Origin: an uncultured Alcaligenaceae bacterium
GTDB lineage: Bacteria; Pseudomonadota; Gammaproteobacteria; Burkholderiales; Burkholderiaceae_B
Reading direction: 5' to 3'
Assembly: GCA_937897265.1 (NCBI GenBank)
Contig: CALCPT010000553.1
Location: 1-5,422 of the forward strand
DNA length: 5,422 nucleotides
Positions 1 through 5,422 of the stretch are shown piece by piece. The notes beneath the pieces were generated by a model, which saw nothing but the letters and a program-made list of their open reading frames with translations, was not told the origin of the DNA and made no database searches. The position numbers and the translations under genes are program-made. The stretch's first letter is position 1; every line of letters begins with the position of its first letter.

Positions 1-2578
1 TCATCTCGATACCAAAACGCATACGAAGTACTTTCGCTTCGCGTGGTGTTAACGAATCAAGCACCTCTTTGACAACATCGCGCATCGAACCATGCAGCGC
101 AGCTTCAGCCGGAGCCAAAGTTGCGTTGTCTTCGATAAAGTCGCCCAGGTGTGAATCATCATCATCACCGATTGGGGTTTCCATCGAGATTGGTTCTTTG
201 GCGATTTTCAAGATCTTGCGAATCTTGTCTTCGGGCATATCCATTTTTGAAGCCAGCGTTGCAGGATCAGGCTCGGCACCGGTCTCTTGCAAAATCTGAC
301 GACTAATACGATTCATTTTGTTAATCGTTTCAATCATATGCACAGGGATACGAATCGTACGGGCCTGATCGGCGATTGAACGCGTAATCGCCTGACGAAT
401 CCACCAAGTTGCATAGGTTGAAAACTTATAACCACGGCGATATTCAAACTTATCCACCGCTTTCATCAAACCAATGTTGCCCTCTTGGATCAGATCCAAG
501 AATTGCAAGCCACGGTTGGTGTATTTTTTAGCGATCGAAATCACCAAGCGCAAGTTGGCTTCGGTCATTTCGCGTTTGGCTTTACGAGCCTTGGCTTCGC
601 CGGTAGCCATCTTTTTGTTGACGTCTTTCAAATCTTTCAGCGGCAACACCACGCGCACTTGCAGATCGATTAACTTTTGCTGAAGCTCTTGCACGGCCGG
701 CACATGACGCGTGAGCGTGTGTGCGTAATCGGCACCGCTGGCGATTTCGCCAAGCACCCACTCAAGGTTTGTTTCGTTACCCGGAAACACCTTAATAAAG
801 TGCGCACGCGGCATACCGGCACGCTCAACGCAGGTGTGCAAGACAGCGCGCTCAATTTTGCGAACTTCTTCAACCTGCTGACGCAAGGTATCGGCTAAAC
901 GCTCTACCATTTTGGCGGTAAAGCGGATACCCATGAGTTCGTTTTGAATGAGCTCTTGTGAAGCCATGTAAGGCTTAGAGCGATAGCCATCTTTTTCGTA
1001 AGCGGCACGCATTTTTGTAAATTGCACGCCCACGATGTCAAACTTGGCCATGCCTTTGATGCGTAGATCTTCAACTTGCTTGCTGCTCATGCCACCGGCA
1101 GGGCCGTCTTCTTCGGCTTCGTCAGCAACGCCAGCACCAGCGTATTCTTCGCCATCATCATCGACCAAGCCATCGATCACTTCATCGATTTGGGCTTGCG
1201 CATCGCGAACGCGTTGCACGTGATTCAAGATTTCATTGATGGTGGTGGGGCATGCTGAAATGGCTTTCACCATGTCTTTCAAACCGCCCTCGATACGCTT
1301 GGCGATTTCAATTTCGCCCTCGCGAGTCAAGAGTTCAACTGTACCCATTTCGCGCATGTACATACGCACGGGATCGGTGGTGCGACCAAAGTCTGAATCA
1401 ACGGTTGTTAACGCGGCTTCGGCCTCGTCTTCAACGTCGTCATCCGAGGTGGCAACCGGTGCGTTTTCACCAAGCAGCAACGATTCAGCGTCAGGGGCCT
1501 GGTCGTAGACCGCAATCCCCATGTCGCTAAAGGTGCTGATAATGCCGTCGATCGCCTCGGCGTCAACCAAGTCATCGGGCAGATGGTCATTGATTTCGCC
1601 ATAGGTCAGGTAACCACGATCTTTACCAAGCTTGATCAGTAACTTCAGTCGATTGCGACGTGCTTCGTATTCTTCAGGCGTAACCGGGCCGCGAGCGATT
1701 AGATCTTTGCCCTCGCCTTTAACGCGCTTGCCGCGCTTAACTGGTTTCAGGTCAGGCAGAACCTCGGCTTCGTGTTCACCATCGCCCGAATCACCAAACT
1801 CGCTGTCGCTGTTGTTATTTGGATTTTTTGACGGACGACCTGGACGCCGACCAGTACCGCCTGGTGGGCGACCTGAAATCTTTTTAGGAGGACCATCACC
1901 ATCATCTTCAGGTGGTGGCGGTTTAGAGACATCGACCTTACCAGGCGCCTTGGCCGAAACCGGCTCAGGTGGCGGTGCTTTTGCCGGCAGCGCGCCAAGC
2001 GGCTTACCAGACGCGGCTTTGCCAGTCGCGGCCTTTGCAGGTACAGCCGCTTTTGCAGGAGCAACCTTCGCGGGTGCGGCTTTAGCAGACGCCACCTTTG
2101 CAGCAGAATCTTTTGCGCCAACAGTTTTGGCGGTTACAGCGGGGGCTTTATCAGATGCTTTAGAGACAACCTTTGTTGCGGGTTTTGCGGCCGCTTTTGC
2201 GGGGGCCGCCTGGGTAGGCACTTTGGATTTGCTAGGTGAAGCCGACTTCATTGATTCCTTGACTGATTGAGCTGCAGTTTTTGCTGCGGATTTTGAAACA
2301 GACTTAACCACGGCGGGCTTTCCGGAAGCCAGCCCCGCTTTAGCGGGTGGTTTAGCCGCAGATTTACTATTTTTAGCCGACGTTGGGGCAGTTTTAGTGA
2401 CTGCCTTGACTGCCGGCTTTGCAGCGGATTTAGCGGTTGGCTTAGCAACAGGCTTAGAGCTTGTCTTGGCCGATACTGAGGCAGACTTAGAGCTAGATTT
2501 GGCCGTTGGCTTGACAGCAGCTTTGGGCTTGGGCGATGCGGCTGCCATGGTTTTTTTGATGCCGACGGATCGAGTCAT
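1..2578 (-). CDS. rpoD: RNA polymerase primary sigma factor RpoD (sigma-70), 3' end cut by window edge
   Basis: This is the housekeeping sigma factor that directs core RNA polymerase to -10/-35 promoters. 859 codons are visible without a stop; by comparison with E. coli RpoD (613 aa) about 45 codons are missing, including the region 4.2 helix-turn-helix that reads the -35 element. Residues 1-260 form an Ala/Lys/Pro/Ser-rich tail with no aromatic residues, ending in [12 protein letters not shown] (220-231) and [16 protein letters not shown] (236-251). Region 1.1 spans about 302-360, and region 1.2 starts at [11 protein letters not shown] (402). A non-conserved region with acidic patches fills about 434-670. 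Region 2 runs from [12 protein letters not shown] (675) through [12 protein letters not shown] (722-733); Q729 and T732 match the E. coli residues that contact the -10 element. Region 3.2 is at 796-817 ([19 protein letters not shown]). Region 4.1 ([17 protein letters not shown]) ends at the edge. The start is the ATG at 2578, with a weak AAAAGAG upstream; an in-frame ATG at codon 11 lacks any such site. It is the last gene of the cluster seen here, 87 bases after dnaG. Confidence 0.98.
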   Translation of the reverse strand, partial: MTRSVGIKKTMAAASPKPKAAVKPTAKSSSKSASVSAKTSSKPVAKPTAKSAAKPAVKAVTKTAPTSAKNSKSAAKPPAKAGLASGKPAVVKSVSKSAAKTAAQSVKESMKSASPSKSKVPTQAAPAKAAAKPATKVVSKASDKAPAVTAKTVGAKDSAAKVASAKAAPAKVAPAKAAVPAKAATGKAASGKPLGALPAKAPPPEPVSAKAPGKVDVSKPPPPEDDGDGPPKKISGRPPGGTGRRPGRPSKNPNNNSDSEFGDSGDGEHEAEVLPDLKPVKRGKRVKGEGKDLIARGPVTPEEYEARRNRLKLLIKLGKDRGYLTYGEINDHLPDDLVDAEAIDGIISTFSDMGIAVYDQAPDAESLLLGENAPVATSDDDVEDEAEAALTTVDSDFGRTTDPVRMYMREMGTVELLTREGEIEIAKRIEGGLKDMVKAISACPTTINEILNHVQRVRDAQAQIDEVIDGLVDDDGEEYAGAGVADEAEEDGPAGGMSSKQVEDLRIKGMAKFDIVGVQFTKMRAAYEKDGYRSKPYMASQELIQNELMGIRFTAKMVERLADTLRQQVEEVRKIERAVLHTCVERAGMPRAHFIKVFPGNETNLEWVLGEIASGADYAHTLTRHVPAVQELQQKLIDLQVRVVLPLKDLKDVNKKMATGEAKARKAKREMTEANLRLVISIAKKYTNRGLQFLDLIQEGNIGLMKAVDKFEYRRGYKFSTYATWWIRQAITRSIADQARTIRIPVHMIETINKMNRISRQILQETGAEPDPATLASKMDMPEDKIRKILKIAKEPISMETPIGDDDDSHLGDFIEDNATLAPAEAALHGSMRDVVKEVLDSLTPREAKVLRMRFGIEM

Positions 2579-2585
2579 TAGTGTG

Positions 2586-2592
2586 CTCTTTT
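2586..2592 (-). promoter_or_regulatory. Weak ribosome binding site for rpoD
   Basis: The transcript reads AAAAGAG seven bases before the ATG at 2578. It is only a partial match to AAGGAGG, but it is at the right distance. The alternative in-frame ATG ten codons later is preceded by GGCATCAAAAAAACC, with no such element. This favours the upstream ATG and the N-terminus [10 protein letters not shown]. Confidence 0.4.
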
Positions 2593-2621
2593 GTATGGAA
2601 TGTGCCTGCTAGCACGAGCTT

Positions 2622-2640
2622 GCCCAACAAACGCTTGGGC
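2622..2640 (-). other. Small hairpin in the dnaG-rpoD spacer
   Basis: GCCCAA and TTGGGC form a perfect six-base stem with a seven-base loop, 26 bases after the dnaG stop codon and 44 before the rpoD ATG. No U-run follows in the direction of transcription, so it is not a usual intrinsic terminator. In E. coli the dnaG-rpoD mRNA is cut between the two genes by RNase E. A hairpin here could shape such a processing or stability boundary, but that is inference. Confidence 0.4.
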
Positions 2641-2665
2641 TGCGTATACCTCTATTTTAACCAAA

Positions 2666-4726
2666 TCAGCGGGCTTTGCTGGCTTCGATTACCCCAATTA
2701 GACGGGTGATCCGAGAAGAAAGTTCCCGATAATTTTGCTGTGATTGCAAATTATTTAACCCCCCCGCAATCAGTGCTTCTTGCTCACTTTTTAAGCTCTC
2801 GACTTCAATCCGACGCAAAGCGTCTTCCCATTCACCTTGAGGATTGGGCAAGGGATCCTGAGCCATCAGGTCTGCAGCAACCGACGCCATGAGTATCCCT
2901 AAATCAGCCCCGGGGTCAGAGGCCTGAATAAGCGCCCCCACATGGCGGGCGCCACTAGCCTGCGCCAGCACAATCAACTCTCTCACCATCTCAAGATGGG
3001 GGCCACGTTCAAGAAGTTCAAGCTGTTGCTCGCCCATCACGTCAACGAGCTCAGGATGAGTCAGCAATAATCTCAACAGGCGCTTGGCCATTGGGGCGAC
3101 AGCTCGACGATCGACGCGTTGTGCCGGTTTACGAGCGGCAAAACGTTCGCCGCTGCGGTTTGGCTCGAACCCGCCTGGTAGGTCGTCATAACTCTGAAAC
3201 GCGTGCTCGTCGCCCGGCGCATCGTAGCTAGCCGAGGGGCCGTAAGCTCCACCCTCCGGCGCACCGAAGCCCTGCTCGCCAGTTGCTGCGCTAACCCCCG
3301 TACCTGCCCCGCCACCCGTTCGAGAGGTCAAGCCGGCACCACGGCGCTGGGCACCTGCCACGGCATTTGACCCCGCACCCGACGCCCCACTTGCACCTCG
3401 ACCCGCAGCAGGCAGCCCGGTTAACGCGGGAGTCACTTCTTTTTCAAGCAGGGCAGCGAGCTCTTCAGGCGTTAGCTGTACCAAGCGGGCAAACTCATTT
3501 TGCAGCTGCACCTTAAGAGTGATTTGCGGGATTAAGGCAAGCAAAGGCCTTGCCTCGTGCACCAAAGCCGACCGCCCCTCAACCTCTTTCAACGCATGAC
3601 GCGACGCGAGTTCGTTTAAGAAAAAAGTGGACAACGCATCGGACTCAGCCAAGCAAGCCCGAAAGGCTTCTTCACCGAATTGCCGGATATAACTATCAGG
3701 ATCATGCTCTGCCGGTAAAAATAAAAACCGGATAGAAATATCATCGCGCAATAATGGCAAGCATGATTGCAGCGCACGCCAAGCAGCACGTCGCCCTGCA
3801 CCATCACCATCAAAACTAAAAATAATCTTGTCGCTTGAGCGCAGTAACTTTTGAATATGAACCGGGGTCGTCGCGGTACCCAAGGTGGCAACCGCATTGC
3901 GCACACCCAACTGCGCCAGACCCACCACGTCCATGTAACCCTCAACAACGATTACACAGCCTTCAGAGCGAATCGCCGAGCGCCCTTCAAACAAGCCATA
4001 CAGCTCATTACCTTTTGAAAACACGGGGGTTTCGGGCGAGTTTAGATACTTCGGCTCACCTTTGCCAATAATTCGACCACCAAAACCAACGATCTCACCT
4101 TTGACATTTCGAATAGGAAACATCACCCGTTCGCGAAAACGGTCGTAGCGCCGGCCATCTTCAGCTTCGATCACTAAACCAGATTCAACCAAAAGCGCGT
4201 CGTCGTAGCGCGTAAAGACTTTGGCCAATGCCTGCCGATCTGAACCGGCCCAGCCAAGCCCAAACTCTTTGGCAATTTCGCCGGTGAGCCCTCGCTGTTT
4301 TAAGTAGCGGATCGCAGCTGGAGTTTCGCGTAACTGGGCTAGGTAATGAGTTTGAGCCGTTTCAAGCACCTTGGTGTGCGCAGACACCTCTTCGCGCCGA
4401 CGCGCCGTTGCAGCCTTCTGACCGGGAGAGCGGTTTTCTTCAGGGACAGACATCCCCACCGCAGAGGCGAGCGTTCGAACGGCCTCAGGGAAGCTCGCCC
4501 CGGTATGTTCAATCAGAAAGGTAATCGCGCTGCCATGCGCACCACAGCCAAAGCAGTGATAAAACTGTTTTGTCGGACTGACAGTAAAGGAGGGAGATTT
4601 TTCGTTATGAAAGGGGCACAACCCAAGCAGGTTGACGCCACCCTTTCTTAACTGAACGTACTGGCCGACGACATCCGCAACATCAACGCGGGCAAGGAGA
4701 TCCTGGATAAAGGAATCTGGGATCAC
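2666..4726 (-). CDS. dnaG: DNA primase DnaG
   Basis: This primase makes the short RNA primers for Okazaki fragments and leading-strand start, working with the DnaB helicase at the fork. It has 686 residues against 581 in E. coli. The N-terminal zinc-binding domain has ligands C37, H40, C58 and C61 (CPFH...HCFGCG). The RNA polymerase core begins with the conserved ERVMFPIRNVKGEIVGFGGR stretch (199-217). The TOPRIM metal-binding residues are E262 in VEGYMDV, D306 and D308 in FDGDGAGR, and DPD at 342-344. A Gly/Ala/Ser-rich, probably disordered linker fills about 435-540 and explains most of the extra length. The helicase-binding C-terminal domain is about 541-686. The start codon is GTG; an in-frame TGA lies two codons upstream, so no earlier start near it is possible, and the resulting N-terminus (IPDSFIQDLLARVDV) matches Burkholderiales primases as I recall them. 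No Shine-Dalgarno sequence is visible. It lies 106 bases after rpsU and 87 before rpoD, all on the same strand. Confidence 0.99.
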   Translation of the reverse strand: MIPDSFIQDLLARVDVADVVGQYVQLRKGGVNLLGLCPFHNEKSPSFTVSPTKQFYHCFGCGAHGSAITFLIEHTGASFPEAVRTLASAVGMSVPEENRSPGQKAATARRREEVSAHTKVLETAQTHYLAQLRETPAAIRYLKQRGLTGEIAKEFGLGWAGSDRQALAKVFTRYDDALLVESGLVIEAEDGRRYDRFRERVMFPIRNVKGEIVGFGGRIIGKGEPKYLNSPETPVFSKGNELYGLFEGRSAIRSEGCVIVVEGYMDVVGLAQLGVRNAVATLGTATTPVHIQKLLRSSDKIIFSFDGDGAGRRAAWRALQSCLPLLRDDISIRFLFLPAEHDPDSYIRQFGEEAFRACLAESDALSTFFLNELASRHALKEVEGRSALVHEARPLLALIPQITLKVQLQNEFARLVQLTPEELAALLEKEVTPALTGLPAAGRGASGASGAGSNAVAGAQRRGAGLTSRTGGGAGTGVSAATGEQGFGAPEGGAYGPSASYDAPGDEHAFQSYDDLPGGFEPNRSGERFAARKPAQRVDRRAVAPMAKRLLRLLLTHPELVDVMGEQQLELLERGPHLEMVRELIVLAQASGARHVGALIQASDPGADLGILMASVAADLMAQDPLPNPQGEWEDALRRIEVESLKSEQEALIAGGLNNLQSQQNYRELSSRITRLIGVIEASKAR

Positions 4727-4744
4727 CGATCAGACCGTACGAAT

Positions 4745-4766
4745 GAGGTGAACAAGAGGCGAACAA
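4745..4766. repeat. 11-bp tandem direct repeat in the rpsU-dnaG spacer
   Basis: GAGGTGAACAA (4745-4755) is followed immediately by GAGGCGAACAA (4756-4766), ten of eleven bases identical. On the transcribed strand this reads TTGTTCGCCTC then TTGTTCACCTC, ending about 18 bases before the dnaG GTG. It looks like a small local duplication. No known binding site is recognised, and chance cannot be excluded for so short a repeat. Confidence 0.6.
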
Positions 4767-4769
4767 TGG

Positions 4770-4793
4770 GCGCACTTATACGCACTTAAGCGC
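4770..4793 (-). repeat. Direct repeat and imperfect dyad in the rpsU-dnaG spacer
   Basis: CGCACTTA occurs at 4771-4778 and again at 4781-4788, spaced exactly ten bases (about one helical turn). The same bases can form an imperfect hairpin in the transcript: GCGCTTA pairing with TAAGTGCGC through a two-base bulge, with an eight-base loop. In E. coli an attenuating terminator lies between rpsU and dnaG. This dyad is in the equivalent place but has no U-tract, so a terminator call is not supported. Confidence 0.4.
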
Positions 4794-4832
4794 AAAGCTG
4801 ACGCACAGCGAGTACGCCACCGCCGCCAAAGA

Positions 4833-5045
4833 TCAATACATGCGTGGAGGCAATTGCTGACTGCGGATGCGCTTGTAATGGCGCTTAACGGCAGCGGCTT
4901 GCTTACGCTTACGCTCAGCTGTTGGCTTTTCATAGAATTCGCGTGCGCGCAATTCGGTCAACAGACCGGTTTTTTCGATTGTGCGCTTGAAGCGACGCAG
5001 TGCGGCTTCAAAGGGCTCGTTTTCTTTCAGACGAACGATAGGCAT
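4833..5045 (-). CDS. rpsU: 30S ribosomal protein S21 (bS21)
   Basis: This is a small basic protein of the 30S platform, next to the 3' end of 16S rRNA and the anti-Shine-Dalgarno sequence, and it takes part in initiation on mRNA. It is 70 residues long, the usual size. The family core is plain: [14 protein letters not shown] near the N-terminus, then [17 protein letters not shown] and a C-terminal [17 protein letters not shown]. The chosen ATG at 5045 gives the standard N-terminus [14 protein letters not shown] 57 bases further upstream would add 19 hydrophobic residues foreign to the family. The bases before the ATG (CACGCACCCT) have no Shine-Dalgarno match; a U6 tract lies 15-20 bases upstream. 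It is the first gene of the rpsU-dnaG-rpoD cluster, preceded by a candidate extended -10 promoter. In many Burkholderiales a GatB/YqeY-family gene follows rpsU; here none does. Confidence 0.98.
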   Translation of the reverse strand: MPIVRLKENEPFEAALRRFKRTIEKTGLLTELRAREFYEKPTAERKRKQAAAVKRHYKRIRSQQLPPRMY

Positions 5046-5118
5046 AGGGTGCGTGACGTAAAAAAGTGAGTTAAACAGCGAACGAAAGCAGTATTTGAGC
5101 AATACTCTCTTTGCACAG
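5046..5118 (-). other. rpsU 5' leader without Shine-Dalgarno sequence
   Basis: This is the stretch between the predicted transcription start and the rpsU ATG. No AGGAG-like element occurs within 15 bases of the start; the only purine-rich run (AAAGAGAG) is more than 50 bases away. A six-U tract (5060-5065 on the plus strand as A6) lies 15-20 bases upstream and could serve as a ribosomal protein S1 contact. A small dyad, GTATT...AATAC with a five-base loop, lies at 5091-5105. The leader boundaries depend on the promoter prediction. Confidence 0.4.
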
Positions 5119-5124
5119 CCCTCG

Positions 5125-5153
5125 ATAATAGCACAAATACGCTATTTGTTGGG
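5125..5153 (-). promoter_or_regulatory. Candidate extended -10 promoter for rpsU-dnaG-rpoD
   Basis: On the minus strand the sequence TGCTATTAT gives an extended -10: TG, one base, then TATTAT (5 of 6 matches to TATAAT) at 5130-5125. The -35 position is poor: with a 16-base spacer it reads CCAACA, 3 of 6 matches to TTGACA, which is tolerable with an extended -10. Transcription would start near 5118, giving a leader of roughly 73 bases before the rpsU ATG. Its place directly upstream of the first gene of the operon supports it. It is a prediction from sequence only. Confidence 0.45.
5133..5149. repeat. Perfect 7-bp-arm palindrome over the phosphoribosyltransferase stop codon and the rpsU promoter spacer
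   Basis: ACAAATACGCTATTTGT is a perfect inverted repeat: arms ACAAATA and TATTTGT around CGC. It contains the stop codon of the upstream gene (5142-5144), covers most of the spacer of the putative rpsU promoter and touches the TG of the extended -10. As RNA it would be a 7-bp, A/U-rich hairpin with a three-base loop and no U-run directly after it, so it is a poor intrinsic terminator. An operator for a dimeric DNA-binding protein is the other reading. The repeat is certain; its function is inferred. Confidence 0.6.
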
Positions 5154-5422
5154 TGTAGCGGACCACTTTTCGACCAACTCAGGCAGCGTAATGCTGTCGT
5201 AGTGCTCGAAGGGTTGGTGAATCCATGGGTTGGTGGGCAAGTAGTCCACCGAGAAATCAGGTTGAAAAGCAGACACGCCTTTGGTCCAAATCACGGCGGT
5301 GCGCAACTCGGTAATAGGCTGGTAGTTGTTTTTGAGTTGGTCCACCACAGCCTTCAAGGTGTGGCCGGTGTCAGCCAAGTCGTCCACCAACAACACGCGG
5401 CCAGCGATTTCGCCTTTGGGTG
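5142..5422 (-). CDS. Phosphoribosyltransferase, hypoxanthine/guanine-type (COG2236-like), C-terminal part only
   Basis: The last 92 codons of a type I phosphoribosyltransferase are present; the N-terminal half lies beyond the right edge. The PRPP-binding signature is clear as VLLVDDLADTGHTL, with the paired acidic residues and the Thr-Gly loop typical of the family. The C-terminal region contains YLPTNPWIHQPFEHYDS. A proline/tryptophan segment of this kind (NPWIxxPFE) is found in hypoxanthine-guanine and xanthine phosphoribosyltransferases, which attach a purine base to PRPP in nucleotide salvage. The exact base specificity cannot be read from this fragment, so no symbol is given. The GTG of VLLVDD is internal, not a start, because PKGEIAGR reads in frame ahead of it up to the edge. 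The gene ends at a TAG 96 bases before rpsU on the same strand. Its stop codon sits inside a perfect palindrome. It could be co-transcribed into rpsU, but a promoter candidate lies between them. Confidence 0.9.
   Translation of the reverse strand, partial: PKGEIAGRVLLVDDLADTGHTLKAVVDQLKNNYQPITELRTAVIWTKGVSAFQPDFSVDYLPTNPWIHQPFEHYDSITLPELVEKWSATPNK

Noticed and set aside
1632..2270. A 212-codon open frame on the plus strand, Ala/Gly/Phe-rich.
   Set aside because: It lies wholly antisense to rpoD. The long open frame follows from the Ala/Lys codon bias of the sigma tail read backwards, and the protein resembles no family I know.
2622..2640. Intrinsic terminator between dnaG and rpoD.
   Set aside because: The stem is only six base pairs and no U-run follows on the transcribed strand.
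2654..2659. TAAAAT as a -10 box for an rpoD promoter.
   Set aside because: No recognisable -35 hexamer 16-18 bases upstream and no TG extension; too weak to call.
3616..3948. A 110-codon minus-strand frame within dnaG.
   Set aside because: It is a frame-shifted shadow of the TOPRIM region; the true dnaG frame is intact throughout.
4775..4780. TATAAG as a -10 box for a separate dnaG promoter.
   Set aside because: No -35 match better than 3 of 6 at any reasonable spacing, and the TG of an extended -10 is displaced by one base.
4730..4933. A 67-codon minus-strand frame ending just before dnaG, which could be read as a leader peptide.
   Set aside because: About half of it overlaps rpsU in another frame, its product looks like random shadow translation, and no ribosome site supports it.
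5046..5102. Upstream TTG start extending S21 by 19 residues.
   Set aside because: The added residues are hydrophobic and unlike any S21 N-terminus. The ATG at 5045 gives the standard 70-residue protein.
1..5422. A previously undescribed gene system, mobile element or CRISPR array.
   Set aside because: The coding space is filled by four well-known conserved genes in a conserved order, and the gaps are under 110 bases each.

Overview
The window reads almost entirely from the minus strand. It holds the classic macromolecular-synthesis cluster rpsU - dnaG - rpoD (ribosomal protein S21, DNA primase, primary sigma factor), preceded by the 3' end of a purine-type phosphoribosyltransferase gene. The protein sequences point to a betaproteobacterium of the order Burkholderiales. 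The S21 is a 70-residue form starting [19 protein letters not shown], the primase starts IPDSFIQDLLARVDV, and the sigma factor carries a long Lys/Ala-rich N-terminal extension. From memory the S21 looks most like Alcaligenaceae (Bordetella relatives), but the family is not proved from this window.

Layout in transcription order, right to left. Positions 5422-5142: C-terminal 92 codons of a PRPP-binding phosphoribosyltransferase. Positions 5141-5046: a 96-base gap with a good extended -10 promoter candidate, a perfect 7-bp-arm palindrome lying across its spacer, and an rpsU leader with no Shine-Dalgarno sequence. Positions 5045-4833: rpsU. Positions 4832-4727: a 106-base spacer with two short direct-repeat pairs and an imperfect dyad. 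Positions 4726-2666: dnaG, with a GTG start and a long disordered linker. Positions 2665-2579: an 87-base spacer with a small hairpin. Positions 2578-1: rpoD, lacking only about its last 45 codons, beyond the left edge. No intergenic stretch exceeds about 110 bases.

The three operon genes couple initiation of translation (S21), replication (primase) and transcription (sigma-70), as in the E. coli operon. S21 is needed in much larger amounts than primase, so the spacers are natural places for differential control by attenuation, RNA processing or weak ribosome binding sites. Several sequence features in them fit that idea but do not prove it.

I see no mobile element, CRISPR array, tRNA/rRNA gene or unknown defence-type system. 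The best leads are the roughly 260-residue histone-H1-like N-terminal tail of the sigma factor, which has an AT-hook-like motif at its end, the palindrome inside the putative rpsU promoter, and the poor ribosome binding sites ahead of rpsU, dnaG and rpoD.
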